Notes under the pieces: generated by a model
What the model saw: the letters and a program-made list of their open reading frames with translations, nothing else
Told to the model about the DNA's origin: nothing
Databases searched by the model: none
DNA from: CAYZJB01 sp964478735
Lineage (GTDB): Bacteria > CLD3 > SB21
NCBI GenBank assembly: GCA_964478735.1
Contig: CAYZJB010000028.1
Coordinates: forward strand, 1-49,707
Direction of reading: 5' to 3'
DNA length: 49,707 nucleotides
In this document: in pieces, positions 7,901 to 15,278 of the stretch
Layout: the number at the start of each line of letters is the position of its first letter
Position numbering within the stretch: the first letter of the stretch is position 1
Made by a program: the position numbers and the translations under genes

Positions 7901-8308
7901 CACGCCCGTTCCATCCGGTCCGAGCGTCGGCGTGACCCCGGGGGGCAATGTGGCATTCACCGTCGCCAGCCGCTCCAACACGCGGGTACGGGCGAAATAA
8001 ATGTCCACACCGTCTTCGAAGATCACGAAGATGAAGGACATGCCGAACATCGAAGAGGCGCGAACGGCCTTGACGTCCGGCAGGCCTTGCAGGGAGGAAA
8101 CAATCGGAAATGTAATCTGATCTTCCACGATCTGCGGAGACCGGCCCATCCATTCCGTAAAAATAATCACCTGGTTTTCCGAGAGATCCGGGATGGCATC
8201 GACGGGGATATGGACCACGCTGTAGATGCCGAATCCCGTCAACATAAGGTACGCCGTGATGACGAGGAGCCGGTTCTTTGAGCTCCAATCGATAATTCGT
8301 TCTATCAT
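4958..8308 (-). CDS. cusA: CusA/CzcA-type heavy-metal RND efflux pump
   Basis: A 1116-residue inner-membrane proton antiporter that exports metal ions through the CusB/outer-membrane-factor tripartite complex. It opens with the family start MIERIIDWSSKNRLLVI and has two sets of RND transmembrane helices. The TM4 motif AIGVIVDASIVMVENAYRN carries the proton-relay Asp. The C-terminal set includes GIATETGVVMVVYLHEA and the usual terminus LRPKLMTV...FAMMKERAL. Metal choice cannot be proved, but the adaptor's heavy-metal domain favours Cu/Ag. It is longer than E. coli CusA, mostly because of a Met/Gly/Ser-rich insert at about residues 789-845, just before the conserved YLADV strand in the second periplasmic loop. 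It is 16 bases downstream of the TolC-family gene. Confidence 0.95.
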   Translation of the reverse strand: MIERIIDWSSKNRLLVITAYLMLTGFGIYSVVHIPVDAIPDLSENQVIIFTEWMGRSPQIVEDQITFPIVSSLQGLPDVKAVRASSMFGMSFIFVIFEDGVDIYFARTRVLERLATVNATLPPGVTPTLGPDGTGVGHVFWYTVEGEAYDLGTLRAIQDWYIRYKLASVEGVAEVASVGGYVKQYQVDIDPMQLRAYNVSVADVVGAIQRSNNEVGGKIIESSDAEYFVRGQGYIQSKDDIENTMIRSGTNGIPILIKNVATVQLGGDIRRGSLEKNGEGQAVGGIIVMRDGENAKDVIERVQERIEKEVNPGLPPGVRIEASYDRSTLIDEAVWTLNRALLEASITVSLMVAIFLLHFRSIVRIIIEIPVSVLISFILMRVFDITSNIMSLGGIILAIGVIVDASIVMVENAYRNIAHALKEKGQLTSDEYKEISILSAKQVGRAIFFSELIILVSFLPVFLLTGQEGKLFHPLAFTKTFVMIASAAVVITLIPVLMTLLMRGKFRSEDENVVTRTTNRLYEPIIRWVLKYRKTTIAINVIALVITVPMVIHTGSEFMPPLDEGSILYMPITLPNASITEVNRIMQVQDQVIRSVPEVHHVLGKAGRAETATDNAPISMIETIIMLKPKEQWRPGVTKADIIGELDQKLQIPGVRNGWTQPIINRINMLSTGVRTDIGFKIFGDDLDTLEAYAIKAEQILKTVNGAADVVAERVQNGLYLDIQLKRDIGARYGVNIGDIQDIIETAIGGQNLGLVLEGRMRFPIRMRYAREIRDNIEELRNLIVPVNMATAGSGGMTTVRTSFRGSRRSGGMGGGMDGVGSGSSAMATGFESPPNGFSLMESSPNVRTFLPISYLADVNVLTGPPMINSENGMLRSIVFMNTRGRDMGSVMKDAKKVIEEKLNLPAGYSYTWSGQYEHKMRAQQTLTMIMPIVFFIIFLLLYMTLHDFKEALVVMLSVPFALIGGMYMIYMLGYNFSVAVWVGFIALYGIATETGVVMVVYLHEALDRKIRDHQKGLRGPVTIRDIYDATIEGAVLRLRPKLMTVSVAMIGLIPVMWATGTGADVMKPLTAPMIGGLFTSAVHVLVVTPILFAMMKERALKKGTLELSRMAAWMR

Positions 8309-8324
8309 GATGAAAATCCTTCAA

Positions 8325-9584
8325 CTACCTCTTTGAATCGTGGAGGCTTCTAAGTTCCACACCGAGGGCCTGCTCCAGATCCGCCTCGCTCTTCAGCACA
8401 TTCATGACCGCCATCTCGTGATCGAGACGGGTCATCAGCAACATCCGATAATTATCAAGCAGGGCAATAAACGACGTACGGCCCGTCTGGTAGTCGGACA
8501 GCGTGATTTCCAGCGTTTGTTCGGCCTGGGGTAGCAGTTCCTCCCGGTACAGTTTCACCTGCTGGCGACCCGCCCGTTGGGTCGTCAATGCAGACTTGAC
8601 CGACGCGGTTACCATGTTGCGCATGTTGATCAGTTCCATGTCCGCATGATTGACGTGACTCGACATTTCACGGACGCGGCTCTGATATTTTTCCTTCGAC
8701 CAGAACGCCAGGGGGATGTTGGCGCCGATCATGAGCGCCCAGAAGTCGCCTCCTTCGGCCATCGCTTTGTACATTCCGCGCACCATGATATCCGGATAGT
8801 ATTCGCGACGGGCGGCATCGACTTCGGCGGCAAACATGGCTCTGTTGAATTGCATCGATTTCAGTTCGGACCGGCGGTCCAGCGCGATCGTGACGAGATG
8901 CTCATATTCCCATTCCTGCGCTTCTACTCCCGGATCCGGCAATCGGCCCAGCGGACGGTCCGGATCTCCACCGATGAGGGTTTGGATCATCGTTTCCATC
9001 GCGACTTTTTGTTTTTCCAGCTCCAGCCGTTCATTGACCGTCTTACTCAGTTCCGTCTTGATGCGCAGGATGTCCGACTGATTGCCGAGTCCGACTTCGT
9101 AACGTTTCATGGCTGCTTCCAGAATCTGTTTCAACAGCCGCCGATTCTCGTCGTTGATGTCGAGCTGCCGCTGGACGAAGTACAGGTCGAAGTATGTCGA
9201 CTTGAGGTCGCGAATCAGTTGCCGTTCAAAAGCAGCCGCCTCTTCGTCCTGCATTTCCGCGCTGAGGCTCGCGGCTTTACCCATGGCGGACAACTTGCCC
9301 GGCCACGGGAACATCTGTTGCACGAAATAATCCATTTCCATATTCCGGCGGTACGGCAGTGGAAAGGACGAAACGGGAGTCTGATAGAATTCAACTCCGA
9401 TCTGAGGGGCATCCAGGGTCGACACCTGCCCGACCCGTGCGTGGGCGGCAACCGCCCGATGCCGGAGGCTGTGGAGTTGCGGATTCTGACTCAGCGCCAG
9501 GTTCAGGAGGCTGTCGAGCGGCGCCCGCGTCTGGCTCCAGGCCGCGGTGGCCGTGAGTATCGAAAGGAAAAGGAAACGTGTCAT
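8325..9584 (-). CDS. TolC-family outer-membrane efflux protein of the Cus operon
   Basis: A 419-residue protein with a signal peptide (MTRFLFLSILTATAAWSQ) and the two-repeat TolC organisation: long coiled-coil helices alternating with beta strands (AALSAEMQ-type helix about 95-190; second repeat about 255-400 with SDYQTGRTSFIALLDNYRML). This last motif is typical of metal-efflux outer-membrane factors of the CusC/CzcC type. It would form the outer-membrane channel for CusBA. The start at 9584 has an AGAGAGAAGA ribosome site. It lies 91 bases after the Cys-rich leader gene and 16 before cusA. It is the only outer-membrane-factor gene in the window, so it could also serve the second RND pump. 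Confidence 0.9.
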   Translation of the reverse strand: MTRFLFLSILTATAAWSQTRAPLDSLLNLALSQNPQLHSLRHRAVAAHARVGQVSTLDAPQIGVEFYQTPVSSFPLPYRRNMEMDYFVQQMFPWPGKLSAMGKAASLSAEMQDEEAAAFERQLIRDLKSTYFDLYFVQRQLDINDENRRLLKQILEAAMKRYEVGLGNQSDILRIKTELSKTVNERLELEKQKVAMETMIQTLIGGDPDRPLGRLPDPGVEAQEWEYEHLVTIALDRRSELKSMQFNRAMFAAEVDAARREYYPDIMVRGMYKAMAEGGDFWALMIGANIPLAFWSKEKYQSRVREMSSHVNHADMELINMRNMVTASVKSALTTQRAGRQQVKLYREELLPQAEQTLEITLSDYQTGRTSFIALLDNYRMLLMTRLDHEMAVMNVLKSEADLEQALGVELRSLHDSKR

Positions 9585-9675
9585 GATCTTCTCTCTTGGT
9601 TAACGTCATGGTGCTTCCGAGGCGCACGGAAAAAGCCCGCACACACTCAGAAATAAGCCGTTAAAAGAGAGGAGA

Positions 9676-10065
9676 TTAAATCAGGAAGGTCTGGAGGAAA
9701 ATCGTACGGTCACGTCCGGACGAACCGTCGTTCGATTCGTCAGAAACCGGTTGCCGGTGAGTGGAGGCATTGAAAACGTCGACGATCTTTACGGCATCGG
9801 CCGTCAGTTGGAAAGTCGGCGCAATTTCTTTTTCTTCGACCCGGACAACCTGAAGCCGTGTGTCGAGGGTCGCCATGACCGGACAGCACATGGCTCCGCG
9901 CCGAATCGTCAGATCCGATGTCGTAGGCGCGTCACACGTTCCGCTCGATCCGCAACAGCAGGCTTTAACCTGACTACCGCAAAAAAACGGCATGGCAAAA
10001 GACGCCATCGGCGACGCCGTCAAAGCCAGAATCAAGAGCCAGGATGTGAGGTGTCGGGTCTTCAT
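9676..10065 (-). CDS. Cys-rich exported protein heading the metal-efflux operon
   Basis: A 129-residue protein with a signal peptide (about 1-24, MKTRHLTSWLLILALTASP...). Seven cysteines follow in a short stretch of the mature part: C29, the triplet C36-C38, C44 and the pair C60-C61 (MPFFCG, ACCCGSSGTC, AMCCP). This looks like a soft-metal site. The C-terminal half is low-complexity and polar. It is first in the operon, directly behind a promoter with a dyad operator, so it is probably the first protein made on metal stress. A periplasmic copper/silver sponge or chaperone is my inference; I cannot place it in a named family. Confidence 0.65.
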   Translation of the reverse strand: MKTRHLTSWLLILALTASPMASFAMPFFCGSQVKACCCGSSGTCDAPTTSDLTIRRGAMCCPVMATLDTRLQVVRVEEKEIAPTFQLTADAVKIVDVFNASTHRQPVSDESNDGSSGRDRTIFLQTFLI

Positions 10066-10073
10066 GTGCCTTC

Positions 10074-10105
10074 ATTATACGTCACCTGGGGTGACTTTTG
10101 TTACA
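10074..10105 (-). promoter_or_regulatory. Promoter of the metal-efflux operon with a dyad operator
   Basis: On the minus strand a perfect TATAAT lies at 10079-10074, 8 bases upstream of the first ATG. Between it and a poor -35 candidate (TGTAAC, 10105-10100, spacing 20) sits the perfect palindrome GTCACC-TGG-GGTGAC at 10081-10095. A dyad filling an over-long spacer is the arrangement of MerR-family (for example CueR) metal-responsive promoters, though the sequence is not the CueR consensus. The short leader is odd: either transcription starts very near the start codon or the real start is downstream. No regulator gene is nearby. Confidence 0.5.
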
Positions 10106-10367
10106 GAATTTTAGAAAAATTTTGTACCCACCAATATGATGGAAATCAGGGCACGGAAATCCGCTTGACTGGGCCATCCGGCAAGACCGTCAAGATCGTA
10201 TCGAAGTTCCAGAAAAATTCTGACAGAGATTTTTGGATGTCCAAAACGCCTTTTGCCTCATAAAACAAGAAAGCCAACGACCGACGCATTGAATAACCTC
10301 GAGAACCTCGATTCCGTTTGATCGCCTCCAAAACTTGCCTTTCCCTACCTCATTCACTACATTGCGC

Positions 10368-10383
10368 CACCCCGGACGGGGTG
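10368..10383 (+). promoter_or_regulatory. Hairpin just upstream of the guaB ribosome binding site
   Basis: CACCCC and GGGGTG form a perfect 6-base-pair stem around the loop GGAC, ending 3 bases before the AAAGGAG ribosome site of guaB. GC-rich stems here can affect translation or mRNA stability. No riboswitch fold I know (purine, ZTP) is recognisable around it. The rest of the 337-base divergent region (10066-10402) holds the opposite-strand promoter and nothing else I can support. Confidence 0.35.
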
Positions 10384-10402
10384 AGTAAAGGAGTTGCGCA
10401 AA

Positions 10403-11878
10403 ATGGATTTTTCCGAAAAAATTAGCGGCGAAGGCCTGACGTTCGACGACGTTCTCATCCTTCCTCAATATTCCCAGGTATTACCCACTCAGGTCAGCGT
10501 CACGACGTCATTGACGAAGAACATTCGACTGAATACTCCGCTCATGAGCGCCGCAATGGACACCGTCACGGAATCGGACATGGCCATTGCCATGGCGCGG
10601 GAGGGCGGCATCGGAATGATCCATAAAAATTGCTCGATCGAATATCAGGCGGCGGAAGTCGATCGCGTCAAACGGTCCGAAAGCGGCATGATCATGAAAC
10701 CGATCACGCTGACGCCGGACAAAACGCTGCGCGAGGCGCTGGAACTCATCAAGCGGTATAAGATCAGCGGAATCCCGGCCGTTCACCCCGACGGACGCCT
10801 GGCGGGAATCCTGACCAATCGCGATTTGCGTTTCGTTTCCGACCTCGACCAGCCCATCGAATCCGTCATGACCAAAACGAATCTCATTACCGCCAGGGTC
10901 GGTACGACGCTGGAAGAAGCGGAATCCATTCTGCATAAACATCGGATTGAAAAACTGCTGATCGTCGACGATCAGAACATGCTCAAGGGCCTTATCACGG
11001 TCAAAGACATCCAGAAGAAAAAGATGTACCCCAACGCGTGTAAAGACGCACAGGGCCGTCTCCGCGTCGGCGCCGCCCTGGGTGTCGCAAAGGATACGAT
11101 CGAACGGGCCCATGCGCTCGTCGATGCCGGTGTCGATGTACTCGTTATCGACACGGCCCACGGCCATTCCAAGGGCGTTCTCGAAGGAATTCGCGCGGTT
11201 AAAAAAGCTTTTCCGTCGGTCGAATTGATCGCGGGCAATGTTGGGACCGCCGAGGGAGCGCGCGATTTGATCAAAGCGGGCGTCGATTGCATCAAAGTCG
11301 GAATCGGTCCGGGCAGCATCTGTACGACCCGCGTTGTTGCGGGGGTGGGCATTCCGCAGATCTCCGCGATCATCGACTGCGCGCGTGAGGCGTCGAAAGC
11401 CGGCGTGCCGCTGATCGCCGACGGCGGAGTCAAACAGACCGGAGACATCGCCAAAGCCATTGTGGCCGGCGCCGATATCGTGATGATCGGCGGCCTCTTC
11501 GCCGGCACGGAGGAAAGTCCAGGCGAAAGCGTATTGTATGAAGGACGGCGCTATAAAGTTTACCGCGGCATGGGATCGCTGAACGCGATGAAGAAAGGAA
11601 GCAAGGACCGGTACTTCCAGGAAGACGAAATGGATACCGACAAACTCGTGCCGGAGGGAATCGAAGGCCGCGTGCCGTATAAGGGCCGGCTCAGCGACGT
11701 CGTCTACCAAATGGTCGGCGGTCTGCGTGCCGCGATGGGCTACTGTGGAGCCGCGTCGATCCAGGAGATGAAAACGAAAACGAAATTGATCCGCATGACG
11801 GGCGCCGGACTACGCGAGAGCCATCCCCACGACATCAAAATTACGCAGGAAGCGCCCAACTATCAGGTGAACAGCTAA
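10403..11878 (+). CDS. guaB: Inosine-5'-monophosphate dehydrogenase
   Basis: It oxidises IMP to XMP with NAD+, the committed step of GMP synthesis, in the cytoplasm as a tetramer or octamer. From ATG 10403 (AAAGGAG 9 bases upstream) it is 491 residues, the normal bacterial size; an in-frame TTG at 10394 is unlikely. The N-terminal TIM-barrel part opens GEGLTFDDVLILPQYS. Two CBS domains follow at about 95-210 (MIMKPITLTPDKTLREALEL, then MTKTNLITARVGTTLEEAES). The barrel then resumes with the catalytic loop GPGSICTTRVVAGVG (Cys307), the phosphate site ADGGVKQTGDIAKA, and the flap YRGMGSL...EGIEGRVPYKG. It is transcribed alone, divergent from the efflux operon. Confidence 0.97.
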   Translation: MDFSEKISGEGLTFDDVLILPQYSQVLPTQVSVTTSLTKNIRLNTPLMSAAMDTVTESDMAIAMAREGGIGMIHKNCSIEYQAAEVDRVKRSESGMIMKPITLTPDKTLREALELIKRYKISGIPAVHPDGRLAGILTNRDLRFVSDLDQPIESVMTKTNLITARVGTTLEEAESILHKHRIEKLLIVDDQNMLKGLITVKDIQKKKMYPNACKDAQGRLRVGAALGVAKDTIERAHALVDAGVDVLVIDTAHGHSKGVLEGIRAVKKAFPSVELIAGNVGTAEGARDLIKAGVDCIKVGIGPGSICTTRVVAGVGIPQISAIIDCAREASKAGVPLIADGGVKQTGDIAKAIVAGADIVMIGGLFAGTEESPGESVLYEGRRYKVYRGMGSLNAMKKGSKDRYFQEDEMDTDKLVPEGIEGRVPYKGRLSDVVYQMVGGLRAAMGYCGAASIQEMKTKTKLIRMTGAGLRESHPHDIKITQEAPNYQVNS

Positions 11879-12061
11879 AGAATTTTTCATCGCGGAGAGC
11901 GCGGAGAAGCTTTCCGGACATGGAGAATAAATCTCCGCGACGAGATGCCTTGGCCTCCTGCACGCAGAACGTTCTTCCTGCCCGAAAACCATGTGACAAA
12001 ATTTATGAAAAAAAACTAAATTGAACATACGAGCCCGCAGAGAAAAATTTCTTTAGCATAT

Positions 12062-15000
12062 TTATAGCGGCAGCTTCAGCGTTACCGTCGTTCCCTTTCC
12101 TTCCGTACTGTTCAATTCTACAAACGCTTCGTGCCGTTCCATGATATGATGGACTTCGGTCAATCCGAGGCCCTGATGATCCGCGTACGTCGTAAAAAAC
12201 GGATCGTACGCTCGCTGCATCGTTTCCTTCGACATGCCGACGCCATTGTCACGGATTGTCACGATGACCCAATCGTCTTCCGTCCGCGTCGTGATGGAGA
12301 TGACGCCCGCCCCAACGTCCAGAATATTTTTTCTTTCGGCACGGCGGATCGCCTGCACGGCGTTGTCCATAAGGTTCATCAATGCCAGGTTCATCTCCGC
12401 CACCTGGCACTCCAGCAGCGGACATTCTCCGTACTGTTTGTTGATCGCGATGTTCACGTGCTGTTTGACGAACAACTCCGTGACGCCGTCGATGTGGTCG
12501 TTGATGTCGATAAGCTGGTAGGGTAGCGATTCGTGATTGGTCAACCGCCGCAGCAATTCTACCGTCGATTTGATCCGCTGGCTGCCGTTGAGCGAACTGC
12601 GGATTGCACCGAGCAACTCGTCCATGGCGCCCGTTTCCTTGAGCCCGCCTCTACCCTTTGACAGTCGGTTGTGAATGAACTGCAGATTGCCGTGAATAAA
12701 AGTCAGCGGGTTGTTGATTTCATGGGCAACGCCGGCGACCATCCGTCCGAGGGATGCCATTTTTTCCGAGTGAATCAATCGCGTCTGGGTACCGCGCAGT
12801 TCGGAAAGCGTCTGTTCCAATTCTTTTTTCTGCGATTCGGACAGCTGTTTGGCGGCCTGCAACTCCGCCGTGCGCTCTTCTACCAGATGTTGTAATTCCA
12901 GTTGAAGCCGGCGAATACGTCGAACACGCAGCAGAAACAGAGTGTAGGCACCGCCGCCGATCGCCGCGACGATCAGAAAATAAAACAAAGGCGACTCGTG
13001 GAATTGCGGTTGAACGGAAAACGTGAGCGCCGCGGTCTTTTCAAATCCCCGATCATCTTTCGCTGCGACGAGAAAACGATATTGGCCCGACGGAATACGC
13101 GTGTAATACGCAACCCGGCGATCCCCGGCGTCTATCCAACCGTCGTCAAAACTTTCGAGGCGGTATCGGTATTTGATTTTTTCCGGCCGACTGAAATCCA
13201 GCGCCGCATAATGAAATTCCACGTTGTGGGCCGCCGTCTCCTGCGAAATGTCGCCCGACATCGGCCGGCCATCGACGACGACCTCCTGAATGACAACGGG
13301 AAACTCGACGTGACGCTCGAACCCGCCGGGAGCGGCCCGTACGACCCCGTTCAGCGTCGGAAACCAAAGGGAGCCGTCGCGGCTGCGCCACCCGGCAGGT
13401 TTGGAACCGCCGTTGCATTCGCGCGTTTTCATCCCGTCGACAACGCCGTAAACGTTGCACCGGACGGGTCCGCCGTTCCGCACCTCGTCTTTTTTTATCG
13501 AAAAAATCCCACGGCTCGACGTCATCCACAACCGGCCCCGTCGATCGTCAACGATCGTGTAGATGATATCGTCGAACAGTCCCTCGCGGCTCGTGATCGA
13601 TGTGATCCGGTCCCCGACCACGCGGGTCAATCCGCCGCCCCAGCTGCCGAGCCAGAATTCGTCGGCGGAATCCTCGGCGACAACGGATACAAAAACGCCC
13701 GGTGAAAAATGCGGCAGGGCAATCGTGTCCAGCCGATTGTTCTCGTAGCGGAAAAGGCCCTGCCGCGATCCGATCCATAAGCGTCCGCGGCGATCGCGAT
13801 GCAGTTCCATCACGGTCGACGATTTCAATGCGCCGTTCAACGGTTCAAATCGACCGTCCTGAAAAACGTCCACGCCTTCGTCCGTGCCGATCCAGAGACC
13901 GCCGTGACCGTTGTCGGCGATCGCGTTGACAACGGTATTGGTTAACCCGTGCTCGCGTCGGTACGTCGTCACACGTCGCGTTTCAACGTCCAACCGGCTC
14001 AGTCCGTTTTGAGTACCGATCCACATGGCGCCGCCGGCCTCCGCGAGCGACCAGACCACGTCATGGGCCAGTCCGTGCGCCGTCGTCCAATTTTGAAATC
14101 GCAATCCGTCGTACCGCGATACGCCGCCGTTCGTTCCCATCCACATGGCGCCCTGACGATCCTGCATGACGCTCCAGATATTGTTGTCCGGAAGCCCGTG
14201 CTTTTTGGTGTACGTTGTCAACCGTCCGTCACGCAGCCGGTAAACGCCCTGACCGAACGTTCCGATCCAGATATTGCCCTGGCGATCCTCGTACAGCGAG
14301 ATCACAAAATCGTTTTGCAGAAAATGTTCCCACGTGCCGCCGGCGAGACGTCCGATTCCTCCGCCATACGTACCCACCCACATGGCGCCGTCCCGGTCCT
14401 CCATGACGCACATGACAAAATCGTTCGTCAGCGAAACTTGCGTGCGCGGTTTTTCAATCTTTCCGTTTTGCAGCGTAACCAAACCTCCGCCGTACAATCC
14501 GGCCCACAGAATTCCGTCGCGGCTTTTTTCCATCCACTGGATGAATTGAGATGACGTCGATGCGGCCCACGGAATTTTCGTAATCTTTCCGTTTTCGTAA
14601 ACATCCAGCCCCTCCCGGCTCCCGATCCACACGCGGTCACCGTCGATGAGCAGCGATTTGACGAACGGATGCGACAGTCCGTCGGCGGTACGGTACGACG
14701 ACCGCCGCCATCCGGTCGTCGACGGAGCGAGCATGTAAAGGCCGTCCGACGTCGCGACCCAGAGCCGTTCGTAACGATCTTCCCGGATCGCGTTCACGGC
14801 CAGATTCGACAATCCGGTCAAACGACCGACGTCCGTCAGTTTACCGCTGCGATACGTATACACGCCGCCATTGGTCCCGATCCACAGCGTCGAATCGCGG
14901 GACTCATAGAGCGTGTTGACAAAATGATTGGTAAAACCGGACGTATTCCGGGAATCGAAAATCCGGAATCGCTGTCCGTCGAACCGGGCGAGTCCTTCCT

Positions 15001-15223
15001 GAGTACCGATCCACAGGTACCCGTCGGACGTCTGGACGATCGCCTGCCCGGCGTTTTGGGGCAATCCGTCCTCGAGGGTCCACGACGTCACCACGTACTG
15101 ATCGATCGATTTACCGGGATCGAGCGCCAGCAGGGAGGAATGAATCAGAATGAGGAAACCGGCACAACAGCGCATCAACATGAGTATTAAAAATCCGCGG
15201 TGAACATAGTCAGGAAGGCTCAC
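12062..15223 (-). CDS. Two-component-regulator-propeller sensor histidine kinase
   Basis: A 1053-residue membrane sensor. After an N-terminal signal/anchor comes a large periplasmic double propeller (about 40-620) built from repeats of the type SDGYLWIGTQEGLARFDGQR. A Y_Y_Y domain (about 655-745, VEFHYAALDFSRPEKIKYRY) follows, then one transmembrane helix (about 748-768), a coiled coil (775-825) and the kinase core. The H-box is GVAHEINNP (His about 834), the N-box NLMDNAVQAI, and the G motifs DNGVGM and HQGLGLTEV. No receiver or AraC domain is fused, unlike many Bacteroides hybrids, and no response regulator is adjacent, so its partner is unknown. Start GTG 15223 or ATG 15181; neither has a strong ribosome site. 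Confidence 0.9.
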   Translation of the reverse strand: MSLPDYVHRGFLILMLMRCCAGFLILIHSSLLALDPGKSIDQYVVTSWTLEDGLPQNAGQAIVQTSDGYLWIGTQEGLARFDGQRFRIFDSRNTSGFTNHFVNTLYESRDSTLWIGTNGGVYTYRSGKLTDVGRLTGLSNLAVNAIREDRYERLWVATSDGLYMLAPSTTGWRRSSYRTADGLSHPFVKSLLIDGDRVWIGSREGLDVYENGKITKIPWAASTSSQFIQWMEKSRDGILWAGLYGGGLVTLQNGKIEKPRTQVSLTNDFVMCVMEDRDGAMWVGTYGGGIGRLAGGTWEHFLQNDFVISLYEDRQGNIWIGTFGQGVYRLRDGRLTTYTKKHGLPDNNIWSVMQDRQGAMWMGTNGGVSRYDGLRFQNWTTAHGLAHDVVWSLAEAGGAMWIGTQNGLSRLDVETRRVTTYRREHGLTNTVVNAIADNGHGGLWIGTDEGVDVFQDGRFEPLNGALKSSTVMELHRDRRGRLWIGSRQGLFRYENNRLDTIALPHFSPGVFVSVVAEDSADEFWLGSWGGGLTRVVGDRITSITSREGLFDDIIYTIVDDRRGRLWMTSSRGIFSIKKDEVRNGGPVRCNVYGVVDGMKTRECNGGSKPAGWRSRDGSLWFPTLNGVVRAAPGGFERHVEFPVVIQEVVVDGRPMSGDISQETAAHNVEFHYAALDFSRPEKIKYRYRLESFDDGWIDAGDRRVAYYTRIPSGQYRFLVAAKDDRGFEKTAALTFSVQPQFHESPLFYFLIVAAIGGGAYTLFLLRVRRIRRLQLELQHLVEERTAELQAAKQLSESQKKELEQTLSELRGTQTRLIHSEKMASLGRMVAGVAHEINNPLTFIHGNLQFIHNRLSKGRGGLKETGAMDELLGAIRSSLNGSQRIKSTVELLRRLTNHESLPYQLIDINDHIDGVTELFVKQHVNIAINKQYGECPLLECQVAEMNLALMNLMDNAVQAIRRAERKNILDVGAGVISITTRTEDDWVIVTIRDNGVGMSKETMQRAYDPFFTTYADHQGLGLTEVHHIMERHEAFVELNSTEGKGTTVTLKLPL

Positions 15224-15261
15224 GCGCTCAAGAAAAATATTAGACTCTCAGAGTTTGAATC

Positions 15262-15278
15262 CATAGGTTTCGCCTATG
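15262..15278 (+). promoter_or_regulatory. Hairpin overlapping the amidohydrolase start codon
   Basis: CATAGG and CCTATG form a perfect 6-base-pair inverted repeat around TTTCG, with the ATG of the amidohydrolase gene forming the end of the right arm. In mRNA it would sequester both the AGG of the ribosome site and the start codon; as DNA it could be a small operator in the 52-base divergent region. A chance match is possible. Confidence 0.3.

Noticed and set aside
6137..8281. 714-residue open frame on the plus strand
   Set aside because: It is the antisense shadow of cusA; its His/Asp/Arg-rich sequence has no domain and the real frame matches the RND family throughout.
10508..11710. 400-residue frame on the minus strand
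   Set aside because: Antisense to guaB, which is a complete enzyme.
11891..11939. CGCGGAGA repeated twice with TCTCCGCG after guaB
   Set aside because: A possible 8-base stem with a long loop and no T-run; too weak to call a terminator.
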